In this document: positions 44,170 through 56,097 of the stretch, piece by piece
How positions within the stretch are numbered: the first letter of the stretch is position 1
Layout: each line of letters starts with the position of its first letter
NCBI RefSeq assembly: GCF_000204055.1
Contig: NW_006768826.1
Coordinates: 475,961 to 539,960 of the forward strand
From: Melampsora larici-populina 98AG31
Lineage: Eukaryota; Basidiomycota; Pucciniomycetes; Pucciniales; Melampsoraceae
DNA: 64,000 nucleotides
Direction of reading: 5' to 3'
The notes under the pieces: generated by a model
Databases searched by the model: none
Told to the model about the DNA's origin: nothing
Seen by the model: the letters and a program-made list of their open reading frames with translations, nothing else
Made by a program: the position numbers and the translations under genes

Positions 44170-44361
44170 CACTACCAGCATAAAGTAATTTTCCCAAGTG
44201 AAAAATGGATACATTCAGAGCAAAAAATGATTGAAAATGCATTTAATCAGCATTAAATCAGCATTATTCAGCATTATTCAGCATTAAATGAGCATTTTCA
44301 ATTAAAAATGCATTAAATGTGATCATTTTTTCCTTGGGAAAATCATCTTTTGCTGGGAGTG
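44170..44361. mobile_element. 192-bp CACTA-ended MITE, TSD TAT
   Basis: The imperfect inverted ends CACTACCAGCATAAAGTAAT and CACTCCCAGCAAAAGATGAT both continue into TTTCCCAAG. They are flanked by TAT at 44167-44169 and 44362-44364. The interior has several CAGCATTAAAT/CAGCATTATT words in tandem. It lies just upstream of the secreted-protein gene. Confidence 0.8.
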
Positions 44362-44722
44362 TATGGACCTGCAACATACAATTGCAACACATACATTGAT
44401 GTTTGAGAATATGAATGGACTATGTAAACTAACACATTCACCCACTAGCCAGCTGCATGTGAAAAGGACCCTGGAAATCTCCTGTAGAGAGCCCTGATGA
44501 AGATTGTCAGGTTTTTCAAAGTTTTACACGTTTTCTCAAGAAATTTAGCCATCAAAGAAGTCTTAACCACTCTTGAGAGCTGTCAAATTTCTTTGTTATA
44601 CTGGTGAATTTTGGGAGAGCAACATTAACATACTAGGACAGTATAGAACCAACTCATTATAAATGTAGTACCGAACCAAGAAATTTTTGGAACACTCATG
44701 TGAATCTAAACATGGCTGGATC

Positions 44723-44862
44723 CACTGCCAGGATTAAACACTGTCCTAATTGGGATAATGTGTCGCTTTTTTGGGATAATCAATTTTTGCCATATAAATG
44801 CTAAGAAATCAATGTAAAAGTGATTATTATTTCATTAGGGACAGTGTTTAATCCTGGCAGTG
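44723..44862. mobile_element. 140-bp CACTG-ended MITE
   Basis: Perfect inverted ends of about 24 bp start CACTGCCAGGATTAAACACT. The flanks are ATC on the left and ATT on the right, so a 3-bp duplication is only two-thirds preserved. It is probably the same superfamily as its neighbours. Confidence 0.7.
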
Positions 44863-44936
44863 ATTAATGACCAGGATACACAGGGGCAAAAATTGATGCT
44901 CACAACTATGTGAGCGTTGAAATTTTCCTGTTTCGT

Positions 44937-45083
44937 TCCCATTTGTTTCCCATTTGTTTCCCATTTGTTTCCCATTTGTTTCCCATTTGTTTCCAATTTG
45001 TTTCCCATTTGTTTCCCATTTGTTTCCAATTTGTTTCCCATTTGTTTCCCATTTGTTTCCCATTTGTTTCCCATTTGTTTCCC
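44937..45083 (+). repeat. 11-bp minisatellite (TTTCCCATTTG), about 13 units
   Basis: Near-perfect head-to-tail units with two variant units (TTTCCAATTTG). It lies inside the CACAG-ended element. The open frames it produces on both strands are low-complexity artefacts. Confidence 0.95.
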
Positions 45084-45275
45084 TTTTCTTTCTGTTCTGA
45101 TTACGTGATCATCAGGAACTGAGCAGACAAACTAAGCCTTCCTCAGCATTTATTCATGAGCAAAGAAGTCTGAGGAAGGGCTGATCCATCTGCTCAGCTG
45201 ATCCTGAGCGGCATTCCCTGGTTCAGTAAGCTCCAATGGATGCCACCAATGTATAGCTTAGGGGCTGAGCTGAAC

Positions 45276-45500
45276 ATGAGGGGCTGCTCAGTTATTCCTC
45301 AGGGGCATCCCTGAGATCAGGAGGATCCGGAGGATTTCACTGCTCATTGGATGAGGGGCTGCTCAGTTATTCCTCAGGGGAATCCCTGATATCAGGAGGA
45401 TCCGGAGGATTTCACTGCTCATTGGATGAGGGCCTGCTCAGCTAGTCCTCAGGGGCATTCCTGGCCGGATCAGAAGGATCCAAAGGATGTCACTGAGTAT
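45276..45500 (+). repeat. 75-bp tandem repeat, three units
   Basis: Units begin ATGAGGGGCTGCTCAGTTAT at 45276 and 45351 and in diverged form at 45426. The first two are almost identical. They are internal to the CACAG-ended element. Confidence 0.85.
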
Positions 45501-46037
45501 TGGCTGAGGGGCTGCTCAGTTGATCTCAGCCCCTCAGTGTGAAAAACTTTATCCGGGGATATCACTGAGGATTAGCTGAGCAATGAGCAGATGGGATGAC
45601 ACTTCTATCAGGCTTCATTCCTTAGCAAGGAAGTCTGAGAAAAGTCCGGCCCATCAGTGATCCAGTCAGGGGATGCTACTGAGTATTTGCTGAGCAGCTC
45701 AAATGGGACGCCCCTGGGCAGGCTTCTTCACTGAAAAATGAAGCCTCAGGAAGGTATAGTTCATGTGCTGATCTTCATTTTGAACAAATTGCTGAGTATT
45801 CAGTGCCTCATGAGCTGATCCTGAGTACTCATCGGGAATCAGTTATTGCTCATCCAAGAGGGAAATGAGCCTTCTCAATAAATGTCAAGTAAAATATGAG
45901 AACCACAGGATGATCACCTGAACACAAACAAGATTGTGAATTGAATCAATCTGAAAGAAAATGAATCTTTTTTGGAGAATTCCAAAAAGTCTACAACGCT
46001 CACATGTATGTGAGTATCTATTTTGGCCCCTGTGATA

Positions 46038-47419
46038 TCACTCATAGAATAGAAAGCCTTACAAGGTCTTTTTGATGTTGAGATCATCAGTACTCAAAAA
46101 TCAAATGAGCCAGGCAAATGTGTAATTGTCATCCAACATCATGTCACCCTTATCTGTATAATCAAAGTAAATTGATCTGAACAAATGCTTACCCTTTCAT
46201 GAATTTGTAGGTTCTTTATTTGGACTGCACTCTGGTTGTTTACCAGCACCAAAGTGGGAAGCACTACAAATTCTTGAAAGGAACTGACCACATATCTGTC
46301 AGGGTGGCACTTACTTGATTGACTAAAAGACAAGTTTACAAGTTATAACTAGTAACTGTGACAAGGAATCCTATTAGGTATGTAGGATTGACAATAGCTA
46401 TTATTACGGTCATAAAAAATGAAGATATACTAATGAGTTTACTGTTTAACCAATGATACCAGGACATTATTATATTGGAGCTATTACCACAGCCTCACTG
46501 TGAAGATCATCCAACTTCCACAAGTGGGAAGGGGAAAACAATTAGAAGTATAATTTGTCATAAAAGTATTCATCACTGCACACCTGAGCCATAACACCCA
46601 TACTACATATGTGCAGCAGGCTGGGTGAATAGGTGGCTATTATGTACATACAGGGCTGCTCAGTTATATCCTCATCTGGATACATGAATCATATGTAATA
46701 CATGCAGTCCACTACTCTCACTACTAGGGAATCTTAGTGGGGGGGTTCACAGTTTAGACCAAGTTATAAACCTCGATGTACTAAACTCAATTCTTAATTG
46801 GTAAGTAGTTACAGGCAGATAAACCTTACAGGACACCTTTGTAACCACAACTGTAAAAAGATAAGAATTGTCTTTTTACAACAAGTACATTATTTTTCTT
46901 ACTGAGGTGGTGTGAGGGGTATTCCCCAGCGGAGCGGATCCTAGTGGTAGATGTCTACCACAGGGAATAATCCGCTCAACTGGGTTGAGAACAAAGGAGG
47001 CCCAATGGGGTCTTCTCTTTCCCAAAACTCACAGGGGACTGACGTGAACCTAGGGACGAGCCCAATTCTTGGTCCTCCGTGAGGTACCCCTGCCAAACCG
47101 TCTTCTCCACTTGGAAGTAATATGCAACTACAGTTTGCACTACAGATCAAGACACTTTCCGAGCAGCAGTATATGTAATTAGAGTTCATATGTACAATAC
47201 ACCAAGACAAGGATCTGCTAAGAATTCTAAAGAAGGGAGGAATCTGGCGTAAACAGCGTTGATCTTCAGCCACTCTACTCTACCACAAGATAACCGCTAC
47301 AACCAATCATCATAGTCAGTACTTAGACGATTAGACAGGCAACTTTAGCTACAAACCATACTCACAGCCAAAGTGATTTACCACAGCACGTGAGTCACTC
47401 TTCTATTAATCTGTGCATG
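46038..47419. other. unassigned sequence with an imperfect hairpin
   Basis: An imperfect inverted repeat lies at 46932-46977 (GAGCGGATC with ATCCGCTC enclosing GTGGTAGA and TCTACCAC). It is downstream of the split recombinase gene in that gene's orientation, so it could be part of the parent element's end. The minus open frame at 46941-47273 has no recognised domain. Confidence 0.3.
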
Positions 47420-47895
47420 ACCACTTCAGCTGTTCCATCAACTTGATCAATGACTTCAATTCCTTTGCCAAGAACTTCCTCAAGTAGATCATGTACAATT
47501 TCAAGGACCACCGGCCACACCGCTTTACTTCGTCTCTACTCGCTCCCAGGTTCCATCTGAGCGAAGCTCCGCCTATTCGAAATGAATGGCCGTGGAGTAA
47601 TTGTTTTCTCTTGGAGCGTTTCTGATTTCACACCTTCCTGAACTCCGTAATAGCTTCCACTTTGCCAAGCTGGACCTTCTTCCCTTGCCGCACTACAGAA
47701 AATATCTCATCTGTAGGTTTTTGAGGTTGAACGTGTACCAAGATTTGAGCATTGAGACCGGGTCCAAAAGGGAGTCTTGTCTGTGTAAGAAGATCAATTG
47801 TACCTCTCCGGGTTCAGAAGTCTTTGCATTGTGGATTGTGATTTCCGTGTATGATTTGTCAACTGCCCAGACCAAGTTGTTCCATCTGGGCAATA
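47420..47895 (-). pseudogene. C-terminal half of a third tyrosine recombinase gene
   Basis: On the minus strand one frame contains HNAKTSEPGEVQ, aligning with QDAKTAKRGEVQ of the Ngaro-like recombinase. Another, after a frameshift, contains HGHSFRIGGASLR and VKRCGRWS with the catalytic His, Arg and Trp. The N-terminal half is found 8.8 kb away at 56719-57277 in the same orientation, with two hAT elements in between. The frame breaks make it non-functional. Confidence 0.75.
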
Positions 47896-50800
47896 CCCGA
47901 ACCGCTCCGCAATAAATGGCGGTTGCGGAGCAATAGTGTTGCGATTTTTGAGTGCGCCATGCTCTTCGAATTTCATGGCGGAGACTGTGCAATGCAGTAC
48001 CGGGCCGGGTTTTTTTATAGCGGAGCAACCGCTCCGCAACCCAGCCCAAGAAGTCTTACTCCGCTATATAGTGTACCCATCTGTACACACAGATGGGTAC
48101 AGGGTATCCCACCAACCACTCACCTTCCTCCAATTTACGCCACACCCATCTCATGAAACAAACAACAACATCAATCATACAGACAGTTTTCTCAAAGGAT
48201 GGTTGTCCATACCACGATCAATGCTGCGCCCTGGCCTTCAATTTGTTCCAATACGACCATGGCCAACTTGTGGTTACTAGTTTCTTTTTTAACAATCTAT
48301 TCAAGGTGCGTTCCTTTTCTAACTCATTGAATTCATAAATCAAATATTAATTCTTTGATAACTACATTATCTTTTTGATTCAGAATGCCACCATCTAGAC
48401 CCTCTTCACAAACCAGTAGCCTTCAAGTTCCCAGCAAGGCACCCATTAGGAGAAGTCTTCAACCCCCCAGTCCCTCTTGAATTCAGCCTGGAATGGTCAT
48501 CCCGCCAAAAGATTCTCAATCTGCTCTCACTGCGCCATCCAATCCAACCAATCCAACCGATTCCAAAGAAGAAGTTGAACTTCTTGGCCCTCTTGCTCGT
48601 CAAGCTGCCTTGCCTCGACCCCCGACTTCGACCCATAAGACATACAAGAAAGGTCCAGAAGCCCCAACCAAAGTCAAACCAAAAGCTAGTTGAGATGGAA
48701 AGGTTGGCTTTTCATCTTGATGTGATATCATATAATCTTACACGTAGCTAAAATTGATTTAATCAAAACTTACCTTTCATTTTCACTAGTCTCTCTCCTC
48801 AACCAGCAAGCGAGTCCGATCTGTGTCACCAGGTTCAATGGGTAGCACTCAGTCGCCTCGTCTATCTAAGTGAGCCAATGTTGATGTAAGTTTACGATTA
48901 AGCTTCTTTTCTTAATCACTCCTTTGCACAACTCTAACCATTATCTTCAGCCCTATGAGATTCCCAAAGATGTAGACTTATCTCAGGGATCTGATATCAA
49001 GATAGTTAGTTCTACTGGGTATAATCAAGGTCAAACACTTGCTGTTAAGAAGATGCTTCAATATTTTTATCCACCTAAAGTATGTTTGTTTTCTTAATCT
49101 CATCATCATTTCTTTGTCTACCTCTCATGCATCATTCTCCTTTGTCTATCTTTTTTTCACTTCGTATCTTTTTCCCATGTCTATATAGGGTTGGTCCTAC
49201 AAGTGCAGATGGTGCAATAACGAGTACCTCAAGGAACCCACCTCTTATTACGCACTGTGGGGTCATCGCGACGGAAACGAATTCCGTCCTTCCTGCACCG
49301 AGCGGCATCAAGCCATTGCTGCTGGTGTAGAACTTCCTCCCACCTATCACTAAATCCTTGAAAAGGAGAAGAAACTCACTAATGGCACCTTAGATTCATT
49401 CGTCAAAGGTCCAACTTTCACCGTCGATCTCTTGAATTTAATCTTAGTCATCTGGATTGTCCGTCACACGCTACCTTGGGCGCGATTCGAAGATCCTGCC
49501 CTTCGGGCAGCGTTCTACACCGTCAATCGAGGAGCAACTGTGCGATCGACGTGCTGGGCTTCACAACAGTTCGTTCAACTGTTTTCGTCCTTGCACGAAA
49601 AGGCTATCAATAACTTGCTAGTAAGTTTCTATTATCTTATTCATTCATATGATATTTCATTGGTTGACTTGATTGTATACCTTTGGCGTATGTAGAACAA
49701 TGAAGGCAAGTTTTGTCTTGTACATGACGTCTGGACAACGAAAGGCAATTGTTTTGCCTTTGTCGGAGCATCGGCCAACTACGTTGATAACAACCGGGAG
49801 TATAAATCCACTCATCTCACCCTTAAGATGATCAGTTGGCGTCATTTTGGAGTGCTTCTAGCCAGACCGATTGGCAAGTTCTTGATCAAGCACGGCCTTC
49901 ATAAGAAGATGAGTTTGCTTTTGGTCTTATTCATTCTTCATTCCCTTCATTCATCTTGATTATATACTGACTTTGATTGATTTTCATATTGTGATATTTA
50001 CATGTTAGCTCAGACCACCGACAGCGGTGGTAATAATGGGACCATGGTGTCTGCACTGGAATCGATGTTTTTGCAAGCTGTGGATGCGATGGCGTGGGAT
50101 TCCTCTAGTCACCACATTCGATGCTACGCCCACAAACTCAACCTCACGGTTGGGCATGGGCTCAAGGCCCTAGGTCATAAGGTAGGTCATCTGAAGCCCT
50201 CAACTCCACGTGTTCCTCTCCCAGTCCCAGGCCTTGAGGTGAACAATGGTGAGGATCCTGTGGAGTATGGATCTGATTCAGACGAAGACACCGAGGTTGG
50301 TTTGCCAGACAAGCCCGACGGGGTTGATGATGATGAAGATGATGAGCACGTTGAATTGGATGAAGAAGGTGATTATGGTGATTTGGCTGCGGGGGCTCTT
50401 GACAAGGCAAGTGATTTCACATCAATTTCAGGTAATGTTATTCAACTTGGGCTAATCGTGTCTCTTATTTTATTTAGGTGGACAAAATCTCTGGCCAAAT
50501 AGCAAGCAGTGCTGCTTGAAGGAACAACTTCAAGACCCGTGCTACCCGTATGGGTTACACAGGTTGTATGCTTAAGCGACCATGCAAGACGCAATGGAAT
50601 TCTCATTATGAGAGTCGTACGATTGCTTGTGAAGCTCAAGAGGTAAGCTTCTTCATCTTATCTTTCCCTTCATTATTTCTATTCATCAGGTTCAATCTAG
50701 GTCATCAATGCAATGATAGCAGCCGACCGCAAAGCATGCTTTTTCAAAGGCGTAACTATCTCACCTTTGGAATGGCACACAGTAGAGCTTGTGAATAAGG

Positions 50801-51862
50801 TCTTGAAGGTAAGACTATTTCTCTCTACATGTTCTACTGTCACGTGTTGACTCTCATTTTAACTTCTTCATATTCATTCAGACATTTGTAGAAGCTACAT
50901 CCCAAGTTGAGGGAAATGGCCCTACCGGTTGTAACCCCCTAGCCGAATACAAACGAGTTATCTCCGAGCTCCAATAACATCAAGTTGAATGCGCCGCCTT
51001 TGCCTCCATCAATAACGCCATCAAAGTCATGATCCAATGGTTGACTGAGTACCAACACAAGGCTGCTGAATGCGACACCATAGTGTTGGCAACAGTTCTA
51101 AACCCTTGATATTGAACTAAATTCTTTGAACTCCACTATCCTGAATACAACCTCTCGGCTAAATACTTGATTGAAAATACCTTCACTGAACTGTTACAAG
51201 AATTGGAGCTACAAGAGGGAACACCACCTCCTGACGAGTCCAACAATCCTGAGGAGACTGATGAATTCGATGTGTTTGGAGGCTCCAATGATGTACCAGC
51301 CAAGTCTTCCAGCTCAGAGCTGGAAGATTACTTGCAAGGCCGATGTCCAATCAAGAAAGACCAAACCCCACTCAATTGGTGGAAGGTTTGTCTCATTTTT
51401 TCTCTTCTCATCCTCATTAGAAACTGACTTAGTTTTCTTCAACAGTTACATCATCAACACTTTCCTAACATCGCCAAACTCACGCGTGATTATCTATCGG
51501 TCTCAGCTACTTCCTGCGCATGCGAGCGCACATTCTCGGCCGCTGCCAACATCTGTACTCCCTCACGAGGTAGTATGCTACCAAAAACAATGGAGAGATT
51601 GGTCGGGTGTCAAGCTTGGTTGAAGGATGGTATTATTCCTGATGGTATTTTTGAAGAAGCTGCGCAAACACTCCAATTCTATATTGGCAAGATGGCTAAA
51701 AAGAAGGGAAAGAAGGGATAGTTTCACTTCCAGTTTCATTGCTTTCATACAAATCTAGTTTCAACTTTATCTCAGTTTTGTTATATGTGTCTGTCCTTTT
51801 TCTTACTCGGTTCCTATATCTTTTATAGTAGAACCCAACCCACTCTCCTACCTTGCCCAGCA
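47896..51862 (+). mobile_element. hAT element 1 (degenerate; boundaries approximate)
   Basis: The left candidate end is CTGGGCAATACCCG inside the recombinase gene; the right candidate end is TTGCCCAG at 51855-51862 (inverse CTGGGCAA). Both sides have GCGGAGCGG/CCGCTCCGC-type subterminal words. The coding region between is a decayed hAT transposase. Clear 8-bp target duplications were not established for this inner pair. Confidence 0.5.
48385..51721 (+). pseudogene. hAT transposase with BED finger, several stop codons
   Basis: The exon layout matches the intact copy at 52567-56097. The start region (48385) stops at TGA 48478-48480. The BED-type finger (YKCRWCNNEYL, then HRDG) is near 49195, followed by an in-frame TAA at 49351-49353. 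FTVDLLNLILVIWIVRH, LVHDVWTTKG, AQTTDSGGNN and CYAHKLNLTVGHGL follow, then an acidic stretch. Further stops lie in the 50.5 and 51.0-51.1 kb exons. The dimerisation domain at the end has SATSCACERTFSAAANI and ends KKGKKG at 51721. It is clearly a pseudogene and a distant paralogue of its neighbour. Confidence 0.88.
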
Positions 51863-52566
51863 CTAGATGCCAGGCAGGTACACACAACGCCACCGCCGCT
51901 CCGCCCGGGATAGTGGCAGCGGGGCGGTAGCAGAGCGCGCGCCCCGCCCGCGCTACACTTTTTTACATATAGCGGTTCAATTATCCGCTATGTATAGTGG
52001 TATTCCGCCAAGCTATGAGCCGCCACAGCGGCCTCGAGCGCTTAGCGATAGGGCGCCACAGAGCGGCCCGTAGCCCCTGACACACAGCAACTATGAACTA
52101 ACCCTTTGCCCACCACACCCTCTCACCACTTCGTATATCTCAAGTATTCATTATCAACACCTTCCCTTAGCTTCATCCGATCCACATCACCTCGTAGCGT
52201 CATTCCAGGCTACCTTTACCCACCCCACTGTCCATTTCGTACCGTAACCCATCTCAATTATTTATTATCGTCACCATCTCTTTGCTTCATCCCATCCTAT
52301 CAACATCTTGTTTCATCCTATCGACATCACCTCATAGCTTCATTCGAGTAGCATCCTCTCGACACATGCTATTGTTTCATGGACAATCGGACCAATCAGG
52401 TCCACCTATAAAAACACCTGGACTTGCAGGTAAGTACTTTTCCCTCCATTGATTATCCAACATCGTTTCTTCCACCATCCTGTTCATATCACTGATTATT
52501 CATCCACCTTTATAAATCAAATACAAAGTAGATTTTCGTAATCAAACAAACTCAATCACCTTCATC
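51863..52566 (+). other. GC-rich subterminal region and 5' leader of hAT element 2
   Basis: 51880-52080 is rich in GCCGCTCC, GGCGG and AGCGG words, as are 56340-56720 downstream of the gene, consistent with transposase-binding subterminal repeats. 52110-52370 has loosely repeated ACATCACCTC/TTCATCC sentences. The exact left end of the element was not resolved. Confidence 0.45.
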
Positions 52567-55500
52567 ATGTCTCCATTTCATCTCGATTCTAGAAGCTATA
52601 CTCAAACAACCCTTCAGTTGGGCTCCAGTACTACCGATGCTCTTTTTCCACCTTCTGAGACTCCTGCTCGATCACTTCGACCCCGTAGCCCAGTACAGCC
52701 TCGACCTGGTTTTATAACCCAGTCCCCCGACTCGCGACGCGCTCTCCAGCTCCCTAGTGTTGATAGTGAAGACCCTATTGTTACCGATCAAGCGGACGAG
52801 TTTGACAAGTTTGTGACTGAGGACGAAGGAGAAGGATCAGTTGCATCATCAGTACCACCCAGCTCAGTTCCTGCTTCTTCTAAAACCAAGAAACGATTAC
52901 CAAAAGGTAAAGGTAAACGTCATCTAGGAAAAGGGAAACGTCATCTAGGAAAAGGGAAACGCAAAGGTTCCATTTCTCGGAATGTTTCCAACTCCTCTCA
53001 ACCTTCTTCAGCACCAAAGAAGAAGAAGAAAAAGGTTATCACCACCGTTCTTCAGGTATGTATCTTCATGACTTTTCTCAAATCTCTCTTCTTTGAATCC
53101 AAGCTTTTTTCTTATTGATTCTCTATCTGGAATTAATCAACCCCACTTTCAAATCTCTAGGACTACGATGTTCCTGACGGTCTCGATGTTCATCAAGATT
53201 CTGATGTTGATGAAGTCATCGAGGCACCCGGAGTCAGACGAGCCCACCTGGGCAGAGTTTCAACCTTGTTGGAGCACTACGAGCCCCCCATCCATGTTAA
53301 AGGCGAGGTGAGTCATCTTTTGTCATCTTTTTTTTATCTTCTCTCCGGTCTTTCTTTATATTAATGAGGTCAATCTCATCTTCAGACCGGCGAAGATCCT
53401 CGTTGTTATCGGTGTAAGTACTGTCGCGGGTACTTTGTCCGAGGCCGTCGCAGTTACTACAACCTTTATTCGCATCGAGATGGATCGAAGGATCGACCTG
53501 CATGTCCAAAAAGACACCTTGCCATCCGAGATGGTCACAATCTTCCTCGAACCTGGAGACAGCAGCATGATGACACTGCCAAAGTTGCTCAAACAAACCC
53601 TAAAAGCACACTTGACTCTTTCTTATCCCAGTCTTCCTTTAGTGTAGACCTCCTCAACACGGTCCTTGTCATATGGATTCTCAGACATGGATTACCGTTT
53701 GCTCGATTCAATGATCCACCGCTTCGAGCGGCCTTCAAGTTGACGAACCGGTCCGCTAACGTGCGAGGTACCACATGGGCATCTCAGACTGCAAAGGGCA
53801 TTTACAAGGATCTGTTGTCTTCAGTTATCGAGTCAATTAAGGTATGTCCTTTTAGATGATATGATCATTTTCACTGCAATCATGAACTTGATTACTAACA
53901 TAATGATCATTCTTCAATTTCTTATCATAGTCAAACAAAAGCAAGTTTGGTTTGATCTATGATGTATGGACAACGAAAGGTCGTCGTAAAGCCTTCATAG
54001 GTGTATCGGCAACTTATATTGATGACAATTGGAAACTTCACACCCAACACCTGACCCTCAAGTTGGTCTCGTGGCATCACGCCGGCCGACTCCTCGCTCA
54101 GCCAGTCGGCAGGTTCTTGATATCTAACGGTCTACATAAAAAGATAAGTCTTTTATCTTACTCTTATTCTCATCTTTAATCTTTTCTGGTTCATCTTTTT
54201 GTTTTACAATTATGTTTTGGTTTTTAATTTCTCTTATTTCATCGTTCATCTGTAACTAACATGATCTAAATTTTTACATGCTAGCTCAGACAACGGATTC
54301 GGGCAGTTCAAACAACACATTGGCTCACAAATTATCCGAAATGTTCCGGGATGCTGAAGACCCTGTCGATTGGGATTCGACTGTCAATCAGATCAAGTGC
54401 TACACGCATAAGGTAGGTCTTGTAGTGAAAGCTGGCCTCAAATCCTTAGGTGTCAGTGCCGGTCACATCAAGCCGACTACACAGCCTGGAATCATTTTAC
54501 CCACACCCACGGTAATACTCAATGATGGTGAAGAAGACCTGGCTTTTGATTCTTCCGAAGATGATTTGGACGACCACGATTCAACCCAAGGATCGAGAGT
54601 CGGACGTCTGCTAGATGACAATATATCCGATTGTGGGTCTGATGATGGGGAAGAGTACAATCTAACCAATGTTGCTCGGGCGGTCCGTAAGGTAAGTATC
54701 TTATTCTTTCATCTTCATTAACACTACACCAAATGTAATCTTTACCGGCCAGGTAAAGATTACATTTTGTGTAGTGTAATATCATCATATCATTAATGAT
54801 TCCCTTGTCACTGTGTATCATAGGCCAAAAAATTCAATTCCTTATGCACTCGAAGCTCTGCAAGACGTCAGGAGTTTGTTGTGAAGGCCAAACAGCTGGA
54901 CTATAAGGGGCGCTCACCAATTTCTGGCTGGGGTGTCCGCTGGAATGTAGATGCCGATTATCTCAAGCGATTGAGTGATGCACGTGATGTAAGTCCATTT
55001 ACGTTTATCTATCTTCAACCAAATCTTTTGTCTCAAATGACTTACTATTGTGGATTGCAACTACTGTAGGTTGTGGATGCCATCCTCCTCAGTGACCAAA
55101 AGACTCGATACTATCAAAGCCTTTTCATAACAGCTGATGAATGGGATTCAATTGAGCTTTTGGTCAAAGTTCTTCAGGTATGTAATTGATACTTCTTATG
55201 ATTGTTCCTCTTTTACTTACTCTGCCTATCTCTTTGTAGACTTTTTTGTACGCCACCAAAATAATGGAAGGTAATTCGACCACTGGGTGTGTCCTGCTGG
55301 CCAAGTATTCGCGCATCATCTCCGAGGTCGACACGATGTATAGTGAGTTGGACGACTTGGAATTGAAGTCAATGCTTGATATCATGCGCAACAAGCTTGA
55401 GGGATATCAAGCCGAGGCAGCGGCTTCCGATGCAGTTGTCTTATCGACTATCTTGAATCCCCGCTTCCGACTACGCTTCTTTGATCTCAATTATCCTGAC

Positions 55501-56097
55501 GATGCTGCCCGAGCCAAAGACCTTTTCAGAACTGCTTTTGATGTGGCCCTAGATCAATGGCCTGATGATCCAGTCGACCCTACCCCCTCACCCAAATCAC
55601 CATCACCTCCTCCCTCGCCTCGTCCAAACTGTTTTGAGTACGATGTCTTTACCAAGCATGTATCATCTCAGTCCGCCGCAGATAAACGCAGAGAAGAATA
55701 TGTAGAGTATATAGAGGGTGCTCACTTAACAGTCACAGGTCAGAACGAGCTCGATTGGTGGAGGGTAAGCTTTTGTATCCAATTCACTTTCTTGAAACGG
55801 CTTTCTGATGGTTCCCTTTGCTACTTATAGGAGCACGAGAACGATTTTCCTGTCCTTGCATCCATGGCTCAAGATTATCTTGCGTTGTCAGGCACATCTT
55901 GCCCATGTGAGAGAACTTTCTCCTCAGCTTCTGATATTGCAGTACCTAGTCGTGCATCTTTAACCGCGAAGATGATTGGGAAGCTCGTTGGAGTCAGAGA
56001 ATGGTTAAAGAGTGGGGTCACTCTCTCCGGTATATATGCAGATGCTTGGGCATATGTAACAGCTTATCAAACTCAGCAAGTCAAGGCTAAGAAGTAG
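52567..56097 (+). CDS. hAT transposase, intact nine-exon gene, 926 aa
   Basis: Exons: 52567-53055, 53161-53307, 53386-53841, 53931-54147, 54285-54691, 54824-54988, 55070-55177, 55240-55764 and 55831-56097. All nine join in phase with GT-AG introns to 927 codons, so the protein may be functional. Residues 1-163 are Ser/Pro- then Lys-rich (three GKGKR units; probable nuclear localisation). A BED-type zinc finger begins CYRCKYC near 219. RNase-H-fold motifs are IYDVWTTKG (Asp375), TQTTDSGSSNN (Asp441) and CYTHKVGLVV (475-484). The C-terminal dimerisation domain has GTSCPCERTFSSASDIAVPS and LVGVREWLKSG. It excises and inserts hAT DNA in the nucleus. The exon 5-6 intron carries a 55-bp CACTA-ended insert. 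Confidence 0.93.
54722..54776. mobile_element. 55-bp minimal CACTA-ended hairpin, TSD TAA
   Basis: Two arms of 25 bp start CACTACACCAAATGTAATCT and face each other across a 5-bp centre, with one mismatch. TAA flanks both sides (54719-54721 and 54777-54779). The arms equal the ends of the 816-bp element at 30670-31485, so this is an extreme deletion derivative consisting of termini only. It lies in the intron 54692-54823 of the intact hAT transposase and so leaves the reading frame untouched. Confidence 0.88.

Larger units (their letters stand above)
44879..46034. mobile_element. 1156-bp CACAG-ended non-autonomous element, TSD ATA
   Basis: The inverted ends start CACAGGGGC, continue through AAAATTGATGCTCACA / AAAATAGATACTCACA and share TGTGAGCGTTG. 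ATA flanks both sides (44876-44878 and 46035-46037). Inside are an 11-bp minisatellite, a 75-bp tandem repeat and many GCTCAG/TGAGCA words, the subterminal-repeat style expected of CACTA relatives. It encodes no protein. Confidence 0.82.

Noticed and set aside
44937..45083. Regular short repeats resembling a CRISPR array
   Set aside because: Units are contiguous with no spacers and the organism is eukaryotic; it is a minisatellite.
44835..45122. Overlapping open frames on both strands made of repeated Gly-Asn-Lys or Phe-Pro-Ile units
   Set aside because: They are translations of the 11-bp minisatellite, with no start context, domain or splice support.
47691..47710. CACTACAGAAAAT as a CACTA-type element end
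   Set aside because: It lies in the recombinase remnant and no inverted partner or duplication was found.
54144..54284. Possible AT-AC intron (AAG|ATAAGT) in the hAT transposase
   Set aside because: A normal GT-AG choice (ATAA|GTCTTT to GCTAG|CT) keeps the frame and also fits the degenerate copy.
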